Made by a program: the position numbers and the translations under genes
Notes under the pieces: generated by a model
What the model saw: only the letters and a program-made list of their open reading frames with translations
Databases searched by the model: none
What the model was told of the DNA's origin: nothing
Assembly (NCBI GenBank): GCA_032690845.1
Contig: CM064432.1
Span: forward strand, 60,758,071-60,822,070
Direction: 5' to 3'
DNA: 64,000 bases
Source: Eleusine coracana subsp. coracana
Taxonomy: Eukaryota > Streptophyta > Magnoliopsida > Poales > Poaceae
Shown: positions 1 through 10,201 of the stretch, in pieces
Layout of the letters: every line of letters starts with the position of its first letter
Numbering within the stretch: position 1 is the first letter of the stretch

Positions 1-1569
1 GATTGAACGGGTAGGGATCAGAGAGTGGATTCTTTGTGTCAGGGGCAACAATGCCATGTTCCTTAATCTTTGCACCCAGTTCCTCTGCTGAGAGGTCATC
101 CAAAATGGCAAGAATACACTTGAACTCGTCAGCCTTCTCTTGGGGCAAGGTAAGGTCCTTCTCAAGCTTCTCCATGCAAAAATCTTTCAACAAGTGATCA
201 GCACGGTAGCATGTGCCTGTTTTCTCATCTTTAACCATGAGGTCAGTAAACTTCTCGACATGGCCTGATGCCTTAAGGACAACCTCAGGTGTTACACGGG
301 CAGTCAACCTCCAACATGTTCTCTTCCAAAACAAAGTGCTGGAATGAATGGAGTAACACTGGTAAGTAAAATCATATAGTAAAACAAAGTACAGCTGTCT
401 GCAAATATCAGCTAAATCACACCTATACTGAAAACATAAAAAAAAGGCAGGCACTTTCCAGTTTCTACTGCAAACTAGAAATCACATCCAATGGTAGACA
501 TGTTACTGAAGCAAAGAACGGATCTTTTCACATTTGCTAATTGGGTCTTATTAACTCACACAAAAACATTGTGACTAATTTAACATCTCATGTGCAGAAA
601 TAGGGTGGTACGCTGTAGATAACCCTTTATTAACCTCAAAGAAACTATGTAGTTTAAATAGACAAAGCAAATGATGTCCTGATATAAAGCACTGAACAAT
701 ATCTCGAAGCAAGCTGTCTCTAAAAACAACTAGCCCAAGAGCTGTTGGAAGCACCATGTTGCACTTCTTCAGTGAAAAAAGAAGCACCAAGCCCAATTCT
801 TCATATCAAAATCATATATAACTCTGAACTGAAGCCATTTTCAGCACACGAATTGCCAAGAGGAACCACCATCGGCATATGGCAAGGCCACACGAACCAC
901 ACAGCTAATAGCCTCACCACTCTATAAATATACAAATCAGAGTTGCTCTCTCATTTAAGAGCTTTCAACCGCGCAAGTGAGCTAAAAGATGAAACGGTAT
1001 TATAGGGGAAAACTCTGAACACTTCAAGACGAATCGCGGGCATCACCCTGGCGCCAGAAGGAGAGGACGTTGGCCTTGACGCGGCACCCGGGCGGGCCGT
1101 AGTCGTAGAGCCCCGCAACGCCGCGGTAGATCTTGAACGACGGTATGTAAAAGAGCTTCCGCTCCAGCGTGTTCACCACGGCCTGCCGCATCTCCTCCCG
1201 AGCGGCGCCGCCGGGGCCCGCGCCAACAGACTGCTGTAGCCGGCGCGCGGCGGTCCCGGCCTCCACCTTGAGCGCCTTGAGCGCCTCGACCGCGGCGTCC
1301 ACCTCGGCCTTGGACGCGCCTCCGCCGGCCTTGAGCGCGCGCACGGCCTCGGCCTGCGCGTCCACGGCGGCCTGCCGCTCCGCGAGCGCCCTCCGCAGCG
1401 CGTCCTCAGACGGCGCGGCCATGGACGTTGCGACGGCGGTGGTGTGTTGGCGACGCGCGGCGGCGGTGGCGGCGGCTAGGGTTGCGGGCGGTGACGAGGT
1501 TCTGGGTTTAAGGGATCTGCAGAGTGAGGAGAAGATGAGCTGGGGGCGGAATCGCATAAATGCGCACAA
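1..1569 (-). CDS. GlyRS: Glycine--tRNA ligase, N-terminal part (runs off left edge; frame problems)
   Basis: Class II aminoacyl-tRNA synthetase that charges tRNA-Gly. Exon 1 (1569 to about 1048) encodes a basic, Arg/Ser/Ala-rich leader, a second in-frame Met at 1422 (MAAPSED), a WHEP-type helical region (about residues 54-105) and the start of the catalytic core (RKLFYIPSF, GLYDYGPPGC, FWRQ). Exon 2 (338 to 1) continues with HFVLEENMLEVDCPC, then VTPEVVLKASGHVEKFTDL and RADHLLKDF, all close to plant cytosolic/mitochondrial GlyRS. The two Met codons fit dual targeting: the longer form imported into mitochondria and the shorter one cytosolic, as known for plant GlyRS-1. Two defects show. Exon 1 reads CAG then GGTGAT, so a GT donor needs one extra base. 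Two bases (GT) are missing in exon 2 near 294-298, giving an in-frame TGA. This is either a recent pseudogene or two assembly indels. The rest of the gene lies left of position 1. Confidence 0.88.
339..1047 (-). other. Intron 1 of the GlyRS gene
   Basis: About 710 bp of AT-rich sequence between the two GlyRS exons. The acceptor is clear (TTCCAG before CACTTTG on the minus strand, at 339-340). The donor is off by one base from a GT if exon 1 ends at the expected Gln codon. No transposon or other gene is visible inside it. Confidence 0.7.
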
Positions 1570-1639
1570 AGGCCACGGACGGCGCGGGCCTATGCCTTTC
1601 TCTACCCTCGTGTTTTGCCTAATTGCGAAAACAGATTCC

Positions 1640-3312
1640 TCGGTGTAAATGGAAATTTGTAAAGAATTTTGAATTTTGGATTGTTTTCAACAGATCATAT
1701 GTATAATTATTATGTTTAAATATTTGTATAATCATTATCCTGTAAATTCAAAGGATGTTTAAAGCATCAATTTGGAGAGTGATGTAAATTTAAAAGGATG
1801 TTTTAAGCATTTGGAGTGACAAATAGTTACTTGATCATTGGAGAGCATATCTGAAAGAATACTTGAGGATCTCGGAGATGGGATCTGGGCGGTTTATCTC
1901 TGCCTTTGACACTGGTGCCATCCATGACGCACGAGTGGGGCACAAATGGGTTCTCACCACATGTAATAGACCTATCACGCGGTTAAAGCGCGACCCATCG
2001 AGCGCGTTAGCGCAGCACGTGGTCTCCTCGGCTTTCTGTTTCCATGTCGTGCGGCGCTTTTCTTTTCTGGACTGTCTGAATCCGACCTTCTTCGTTCTCG
2101 AGGAAATCAAATCGTTGCCTCGTGTCCTTCCTCTTCCCCGCCCGGACGTAGCTCCACGCACCGACGGCTCTACCTCACCCCTGCGCACCAGGGTGCAGGT
2201 CGCCGCTCTGCCCCCTCCCCCCTCCTCCACCAGCACGCCCGGGAAGGATCGAACCCATGCCCCTCTCCTCTGTCCGTCTCCTCGCGCCTCTCTCGGCATC
2301 GCTGCCCTTCTCCTCTGTCCGTAGATCAAATTGTCGCCGCTGCTCTATTCCTCTCCGTAGATCAACCCGAGCACAGATCGTCACATGCCCTCCCCCCCTC
2401 CCCCCTCCTCCCCGCAAGCCCCCGTGAAGCATCGAACCACTGGGACCTCCCTTCTCCGCGCGCGATCTGTTGCTGTTCGTCGTAGCTGCACCTATCTTCT
2501 ATCCTGCTCGCCCGCTGCTCTCCTCTTCCTTCTTTTCCCGTGCGTAGCAGCAAATCGCCGCGATGACCTGCACCCGGGTGCGCGACTGCTGTGGACTGCT
2601 AAACATCTGAAGGATGCATTGCCCCCCCCCCCCCCCCCTAGCAGTAAGGAAGTTATATAGGTTTTATGTCTGACCTTTAGTACTGATGAGGAGGTTTGAA
2701 TTTTGTAATGATTAATTGATCTTAACTTGCTGCTTGTATGTGCATATAGATTGTCAAAGGTGATGCAATTTAAATCGCCACTGACTATGACGTTGATGAT
2801 GAATTTGAATTTGCCACCATTGTTTTATTCGAACTTGCCATTTATATTGCTTAAAAATTGCCACTGGTTACTTATGAAAAAATAATGCATTTTATAATAA
2901 TTAGCTGATTCCAAGTTACTGCATGTATTTGTACATGAATTGCCAATGGTGATGCATTTTAACTTGGCAATGATGATACTCCCTTTAAAGATGGCACTGC
3001 TGATGAATTTGAATTTCCAACCGATGTTAGGCTTGGACTTGCCACTTATGATGCTTAAAAATTGCCACTGGTTACTCATAAAAAAATTGATGATTGTTTG
3101 TACATACAACTTGCTATTATTTTAATAAGAACATACAACTTGCTATTGTTTTTTGTATGGATGGCTGCTGCAACTAGTTATTTTTTTTTATGCTGGGTAG
3201 AGAGAAAAAAAAGTGCGAACATATTTGATCTTAATAGCCAATTGACATAGAAGGCCAAGAATACGGTGCTTACAATGTTGTACCAGCGGGGGCATCTTCT
3301 AGTCATTGTCAG
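1640..3312. repeat. MULE-like left flank: GC-rich tandem block, poly-C tract and duplicated TTGCCAC-rich segment
   Basis: No convincing gene. 1740-1812 has two near copies of a GTAAATT..AAAGGATGTTT unit. 2190-2560 is GC-rich and partly tandem: a pyrimidine-rich unit (CCCCTCCCCCCTCCTCC followed by GGAT/AGCATCGAACC) starts near 2212 and again near 2393, offset about 181 bp. A run of about 18-20 C follows near 2620-2638. From 2700 to 3085 a segment of about 190-200 bp occurs twice in tandem (for example CTTAAAAATTGCCACTGGTT near 2850 and 3053). The block directly precedes the FAR1-like transposase gene and looks like the terminal/subterminal part of that element. No clean terminal inverted repeat was found. 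Confidence 0.45.
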
Positions 3313-6300
3313 ATGACCGGAGCTGAATCTGATTATGATGGATCGAGTGGTCAATCTACTGGTGTTACTGTGCCGGCGGCTACAACTATATCCGCTAGAG
3401 CTAATGTTGAGGAAGGTGATGAAGTGATGTCAACACCCGTTGAGCCGCATGTTAGCATGAGATTTGACACTTCTATAGCTGCCAAGCGGTTCTACAACAC
3501 TTATGCAAGATATAGGGGGTTTGGAACTAGGATTAACACCTCAACTACAACCAAGAAATACGAAGGCAAGTCCAAGTACATCTTTGTTTGCCATAAAGCT
3601 GGTGTGAACAAGAAACAAAAACCTGCTACAGATGGGCCAATTACTGAGAATAATGTTATCAGAAAGAGGCAGAGGGATCATATCACACGTACTTCGTGCC
3701 CTGTGCGCATGATAGTGAGGATGTCAAGTAATGGGCAGTGGGGAGTAGTTACATATGTTGCGGAGCACAACCACGAACTCTTGAGGAAGTTCTCGCTTAC
3801 AAAATACTTGAAGTCGCACCGTGACATACCACCGGAGGAGGTTGATTTTATCAAGACTCTGCATGGTTGTTGCATCAAAACTTCTCGAGCATACCAAATA
3901 ATGTCTGAACTGTATGGCGGAGTTGACAATGTTCCATACACCATTACTAACACCAAGAACCTGCAGAGGACCCATGGGGCTGAAAATGAAGGACAAGACA
4001 TGAAGGCTACCTTCCAGTTTTTTGAGGAGCTGAAAAAGGAAGACCCTGATTTTTTTTATGACTACACTATTGATCAGGAAGGTCGTGTTGAGAACATATT
4101 CTGGGTTGATGGTGAATCGCGAAGAAAGTTTGCTCTCTATGGTGATTGCATTTCTTTTGACATGACATATTGTACCAATAAGTATAATATGTCGTGTGTG
4201 CCTTTCATAGGTAAGAGCATACACTTGTTCGAATAAGTATATTTTTTATTGTAGCAACTGTTTCTGTATTTTGCTGAAGCAATTTAAGATTGTTGCTCTG
4301 TAGCAACTTTTAAATGGTACTAGTAGCAAAATATATGTGGCTCCGTGTAGCAAATTTTGTCCCTAGTATTTGCTTTTTCTTAAACTGATGATGAAAGTAA
4401 TTTTTTTTGTAGGAATCAATAGGCATGGGCAGTCCGTGCAACTTGGTTGTGGTTTCTAAGAAATGAAAAGATTGAGAGCTTTAAATGGTTGTTTAGTTGC
4501 TTGAAGCAAGCTATGGGTTGTGCTCCTGTATTTATCATAATGGACCAAGACGCGGCCATGAGAACTGTGATAGAGGCTGTATTTCCTGAAGCCATCCACA
4601 TAAACTGTAGATGGCATATTATGGAAAATGTGAGGAAGAGGATGGGGGCATTTTTGAATGCAAAGAAGGATTTATGTGATGACTTCAACGATTGCATTGA
4701 TAACAGCTTTAGCGTTGACGAGTTTGAGCAGAAATGGCAATCAATGCTCAGTAAACATGAGTTGCATGGAGATGAGCGGTTTGAGAACCTTCATAGGATG
4801 AGGAAAGATTGGATGCCCGTGTTCTTCATGGATTGTTTCTTCCCCTTCCTTCGGACAACGCAGCAAAGTGAGGGTTTCAACGATGTACTGAAGCGTTATG
4901 TTAGTCCATAGAACTCCCTACTCAATTTTGTAAAGCAGTATCGGAAAATTCAGCAAGCTGATTTGGGAAAAGAGTTTGAGAATGAAGCGACAACAAGCAT
5001 AAAAGATCCAGGCTATCTAACAGCCCACCCCATGGAGTGCCAGATGAGGGAGATCTACACGAGGAAGTTGTTCAATGTGTTCCAAACGAAGCTGCAGCTG
5101 AGTTCAAGCTACTACATCGTTGAGTTAATCCCACACAACGAGTTTGATCTTGTGCCCTACGGGGTTTGTAGCAACCCATTGTACGGTAGTAGGACATTCA
5201 TAGTGAAAGCAGACAAGGCGCGGGAAATTTACAGCTGCACTTGTTGCAAGTTTGCTAGGGACGGTGTGTTGTGTTGCCATATACTGAAATTGTTTGATAG
5301 GCTTGCAGTCCATTTGGTTCCACAAAGGTATATAAAGGCTAGGTGGTCGGTGGAGCAGCAGGTTGATGAGCAGGTACCTGACGCCTCCCCTACAAGCCTT
5401 AATGCATAGGGTAGGCATAACACCTGTCACTTCAGAGTGTGTAAAACCTTTGCTGATTTCACAAGATCATCTATGGATCATGATGATGAATACAATGCAA
5501 TATTGAAGCATTTTGAGGCGATGAAGAAAGAGGTTCTAGAGCTGAGAAAAAGAAAAGCATCGTCAAACTTAGAGTGCGGTGGTTCAGTTAGATCTCCTGA
5601 TGGTGGAGCAAGTTCAAGGAGACATGGTAGTAGATAAAGTAACGAGGGCGGTGAGTCAACTAAGTCCAAGAGCAAGGGCAAGCGTCAGAAAGAAAGCCAA
5701 TCCAAGCTTGTGCATCAGCATAATTCTCAGGCCTTGCCTGAGCCTGTGCCAGAGCCTGAGCATGAGATTTGCGGTATGTTATAGCAACTCCTCTATTAAC
5801 AGTTGTAGCAACTCTGTAGTAATCATGTTAGCAACTCCTTGATAGCAGTTGTAGCAACTCCTTCATAGTAGTTGTAGCAATTCCTGAACATCTTAGAACC
5901 TCAATTCCTCAATTAGAAGGGGAAAGAGTAACAGATTTTTTTTAAAATTTTGTTAGGTGCATGCCCTAATGCCGAAGCTAGAGTCTTTTTGGGAGGAGCT
6001 AATGATGTTGCTAGCAGATTTCAAAGCAACATTTTATAGGCGCGTTGAGAGTAGAGCAATTGAAGAAATAGGTAAGTCGTTGTTGAAGCTTCTATTTTTG
6101 TTTTTTTAAGTTGAAACTTAATGTGAACTTAATGTTGAAATCATTTTTGTGTAGCTTGTTGCCAGGGAGTTTCTGACAGGGGGAAGCATCCTGAAGCACA
6201 GAGTGGTCACGCTGAAAATGCCGTAACATGTGGTATTTAACTAGTTTATGCTTTTAACATATTAAATAGAAGCTGCAAACCATGTATTTAACTAGTTTAT

Positions 6301-6620
6301 TCTTTTCAATTTATATTTTTAAAATGTTGACACTTTTCTTTTCTTTTTTCTTTTATACAGATATTTTGGAAAGCTCACCCCCCACCCCGGTGTTCCAAAA
6401 GATCCACCTGTAACTAAGAAACAAGGTCACTCGCGAGAGAAAAGGTATAGAGGCATTCAGCTACAGCCTACAAAGCACCCCCCCCCCCTTGTGGCTATTG
6501 TGGTGATGCAGCACATGTAACCAATAACTGCCCATCAAACCCACGGAGGCGGACAACATTTGGAGCAATGTTAGGTGCACGATTGCTGAAAAAAGAGGAA
6601 CACAAATATTTTGTATTTTT
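3313..6620 (+). pseudogene. FAR1-related (FRS/MULE-type) transposase, decayed
   Basis: The first exon (3313-4210) has a FAR1-type WRKY/GCM1-like zinc-binding domain (FVCHKAG, TSCPVRM, EHNHELL) and the start of a MULE transposase domain (ISFDMTY holds the first acidic residue). A GTAAGA donor near 4211 joins to an acceptor at 4412, after which IIMDQDAAMRTVIE, INCRWH and QQSEGFND supply the second acidic residue, the CRWH signature and a Glu. The C-terminal SWIM zinc finger CTCCKFARDGVLCCH is at about 5237-5281. Later segments hold a Lys/Ser-rich tail, and 6490-6531 encodes a CCHC zinc knuckle (C-GY-C-GDAA-H-VTNN-C). Breaks: a one-base loss near 4455, a TAG replacing Gln at 4909-4911, a frame break after 5409 and a TAA at about 5635. 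This is a transposase remnant, not a functional FAR1/FHY3 regulator. The family's light-signalling members descend from such transposases. Confidence 0.85.
5775..5885. repeat. Short tandem GTTGTAGCAACTCC repeats
   Basis: Four to five imperfect copies of a GTTGTAGCAACTCCTT unit spaced about 25-35 bp apart, lying in a probable intron of the transposase remnant. Related GTAGCAA and TTGCTAC/TTGCCAC words recur through 2.8-10.2 kb on both strands. Confidence 0.6.
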
Positions 6621-7626
6621 TTTCTCTGATCAGGATAGCATATGAAAAAAAATTCTTTCCTTGTTACTACGTAACTTGTGTTCAAGAAGTACTAGCAATT
6701 TGATACCATTGAAAAAAAGAAAAAACATGTGTTTAACATGTAAACAATTCGGGTAAAACCATCTTTTTTTAAAAAAACATGGTTTGCATCTTGTGTATTT
6801 TGGTGGTTGTTGTTGCTGGTCGGTAAATATTTGCTATTAAATCCTTTGTATAATTTGCTACTCTCATGTTTAGGGTTGTTGTGCGTTGCTGAATTTTTTA
6901 TCTATCCTTGCTGTGCTTGTGCTAAAAAAGGAGAGGGGGTTGGTCATGTAGCAAAATTTATCTTGTTTCATATTTGATGATAGCAATTACATGATAGCAA
7001 ATTTAGTTCATTAGATGATAGCAAAGTGAGATTGATGTTCAGGAAAAATAAGACAATGTCAACTTCTCTTCACTTTACACTTCTATCTTTGAAACTTATG
7101 TTGTTGTATACGTGATTGAAATTTTTTTGGCATGATATGGTAGCAACTTTTGTTCAATAATATATGATGGCAAATGGGCCCAAAATGTGATATATATGTG
7201 TGCATAATATGGTTTTGCTTGTACTCCCTCTGTTCTGTTTTTGTTGTCGTCAGTTAACTTAAATTTGAGCTAGCCGGTGACGACAATTTCAGAACCAAGG
7301 AGTATTGGTTTTCATTAATGCAATGACTTTTGTTAGTGGCACCACTGGTATCACATTTGAAAATGGATTTGAACATTCAGGGCCACTATCTTCAGTGGAC
7401 ACAATCTTTAGCAGAGAGCAAACAGGAAACTAATCCGAAAAAAATGAGTGAAAAGGTTGCGCAGAATTTGCTACAATAGTTTGAAAAGAATTTGCTACAA
7501 TAATTCACTGACATAGGTACTGTTATACAAACCCAAAATACAACTGAACCATGCCATGGAGCAACTGTTTTTTGTGAACAATCACAAAAAATCAGTGGCT
7601 GTGTTTTTTTGTTAATGTATATTTAT
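6621..7626. other. Spacer between convergent transposase and Ulp1-like remnants
   Basis: AT-rich, no open frame of note. It contains scattered GTAGCAAA/TTGCTAC words and one mini-MITE (listed separately at 7224-7302). It probably holds the 3' ends of both convergent MULE genes. Confidence 0.5.
7224..7302. mobile_element. Mini Stowaway-like MITE (79 bp)
   Basis: Flanked by TA at 7222-7223 and 7303-7304. The ends are CTCCCTCTGTTCTG and, inverted, CTCCTTGGTTCTG, followed by complementary GTTGTCGTC and GACGACAA arms. It is short for Stowaway and resembles the element at 63557-63634. Confidence 0.75.
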
Positions 7627-10100
7627 CTATGCCGTAGCTTTCCAATCAAATGTCTTCCAACAAATGCGATTTTGTGGGCTTGAAACCAAAGAGAATAAAA
7701 GTGATTGCCTCACTTTGAAGACATCACCATTGTTGATCCTTGTAAGCTGAGGTAGGACTCCCCAACAATGCATAGCTTTTAGTGCGTACACACCACCATC
7801 CGTCCTGGGAAAAAAAATGCTATTGTTAGTATGGTTTTGCTACTGCATGTGAAGCAATTTTGCTACTGCCTTGGACAGCTAAAAGAAAAAGGAATCAACT
7901 AAGAAGTGACAAAAATGAGAAAAGGAAGTGTGACTTCTTACTCTTTGTATTGCCTGTAGTCATCTATGTACTGCACAGGGAAGTTCCATATCTCATAGAT
8001 TATACAAGGCTCAACCTTGATGGTGTATTTCTTCCAAAGCAATATGGACCTTGCTTTAACTCTTCCGGTTGTCATCCTTAGTTGTTCATTTGTTTGTTTC
8101 CTTTGAGAGTCAATTACCTGGAACTTAAGTTCTTTCACATTTAGTACCACCAGGAACCAATATGTCACCACTATGTTATCTATTTTGACCGCCTCTTGGA
8201 TTGGGAATATCATCTACCAAAAAAGAAAAATGCATTGACTTCCCTTGTTTCTTTTGAAGAAATGATTTAAGAAAAATAGATGCTTACATAGTCAAAGTTG
8301 GCACTAGATTGGTTGAAGTACTGTTCAACAATTGGGGATTCCATGTATCCAGGTCCCATGAATAGCAAGTTAGAGGCAAGACGTTAACAAAATGAAAATT
8401 AATGTAGAAAAAGAAACTAAAAATTGTTTGACTTACTATGGCAGATGCACTTAGAAAATGTTTCCTGGATTGAGTAGACTGTGCCGACCATACATCAGCA
8501 GCCAGGTCGAATATTAAAGGTTGAACTATGCGTCCAGTATCCATGCTCAATGCAAAATCCATAATAGAAACTCTTACGTTGCCATTATCAAACAACTGTC
8601 GGCTGTTGTGAAAAGTGGGTCAAATAAGTTATGCATATATAAATTTGATAAGAAAACAGATACAAAAAAGTTGTTGTTCAATAAGAAAATAAGTTATGCC
8701 ATTATGAAATAAGTTGTTGTTCAATTTTTATGTTTGCACCAACAGATTGTTACTGGACATAAATACATAAAAAAATTATGTTTGCAAAAAGACGATAAAA
8801 TGAATTTGTTTCTATTTTTAAGAAAGAGGATGGTTACCTGCCAGCATGATGCTTATAGGAGCTAATTAGATCACATAGCTCAGTGGCTTCTTCATGTATG
8901 ACAAATTTGTTCCTTGTCTTGTAATTTATGTATGGAGATTTCCGGTATCTTCCTGGTTTCTTAGTCCTTAAGCCTCTCCCCTTTTGTGCTCCATCATCAC
9001 TATCTTTATCTGTTGTCGTGTCGCAATAGAAATCATTTTGCCCAGATTCAGCTTGGGGGGTCGTGGTCACGTTCTCATTTGGCTTTGTAGATTTTGATGT
9101 GGTGTCTTCTTCTGCAGTTTTGGATCCCGATATGTCCAAGTTTTGAATGAGGTTTACCTCCGCACGAAAGGAGGTGTGCATAGAGTTGGCACTCAACCCC
9201 AGTGAAAAAGTTGGTGCATCAGGAGCAGATTTAAAAGCATGTGAATCCTGACCCATAAAAAAAAGCATGTAAATCCTACCCCATAAAAAACAAGAAGCAT
9301 GTGAACTAGCAATGTGAAAATGTTTGGTACTGAAGTTGTTACTAAACAATGTTTGCTAGGACATCATGGAGAGAAGTTGTTACTGAACATGTTTATTGTA
9401 ATACATTTTCTGATTTATTAGGTAGCAACTTTTTGATCTGTCTACTAGCAAATTTGACGTTTTTATATCCATGTTCAGTAATAACATAATGTTTTACAAA
9501 AAAGTTGTTCCAACTGAAACAAGTTATTTTTTTATGTTGTTATTTAATAAAATTTACTAGTATAGTACCGACATGATTGATAAGAATTGAGTTGCTGTTG
9601 TTGCTGCAGGCACACTTACCCTAGGGTCACCATCTTTTTGTTTTCCTGCGTCTCCACCCTCTTGTGAATTTGTGACTTGAGTAGGCTTCATCCCCTGATT
9701 AAAAAACCATGGTGGTATGAGATTTTATATCAATACAATTTGCAACCCCTGAATGGTAGTGTTTAGTGGATGAAGTTTGCTAGTGTTATGTAAGGAAAAT
9801 AGAGTCGACTTGCCTCATTAGAATAGTTTAGGTGTGGGGTTTGTTGTTGTGGGTTTTTTTGCTGTCCTCTGCTTGCTAGGAACTTGCAGACTGTTTGTCT
9901 TCGATTTTTGACATTAACCATAGACTTGGACGCTGGTGGATCCTATGTGTGATAAAAAGTTTTGCATAACGAAAAAGGCATGTATACAAAAAAAAACATA
10001 ATGTTTAGAAAAAAAATGAACTCAATTTACCACTACCTTAGTTGAATCTATGCATCTACTCTTGGATTCACCTTTCTTCTTGCGGCCATACACAATATGT
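7627..10100 (-). pseudogene. Ulp1/C48 SUMO-protease-like gene carried by the MULE
   Basis: Minus-strand exons in order: about 10090-10030 (VYGRKKKGESKSR), about 9940-9815 (VNVKNRRQTVCKFL), about 9690-9620, about 9250-8834 (KPGRYRKSPYINY), about 8605-8441 (ALSMDTGRIVQPLIFDLAAD), about 8345-8290, 8213-7942 and 7804-7627 (stop). The last two exons are the C48 catalytic domain and splice in phase: YWFLVVLNVKELKFQVIDS, then QYKETDGGVYALKAM. Family knowledge says the triad is His-Asp-Cys with an upstream Gln. Here Asp (VIDS) and Gln (QYKET) remain, but His is Tyr (TYWF) and Cys is Gly (TDGG). The acceptor of the small exon near 8345 is not recognisable. The gene converges with the FAR1-like transposase, as in MULEs known to carry Ulp1-like genes (Kaonashi type). 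Upstream exons may have been removed by the copia element. It is probably inactive as a protease. Confidence 0.8.
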
Positions 10101-10201
10101 TCATCCTGGTAGTGTCATCCATAGTTATAATAATTGTGTTGCATACAATTTGCTATTGTTGCATCCATACAATTTGCCAGTGCTTAATTCAGAGAATTGC
10201 T

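Noticed and set aside
1169..1648. Ser/Ala-rich frame on the plus strand
   Set aside because: It is the antisense shadow of GlyRS exon 1.
1835..2553. Several overlapping Arg/Gly- or Pro/Ser-rich frames on both strands
   Set aside because: They lie in a GC-rich tandem block with no domain, splice context or homology. Open frames are expected by chance there.
3313..5409. Functional FAR1/FHY3 light-signalling regulator
   Set aside because: A frameshift near 4455, a stop at 4909, repeat-rich surroundings and a neighbouring Ulp1-like gene mark it as a transposon remnant.
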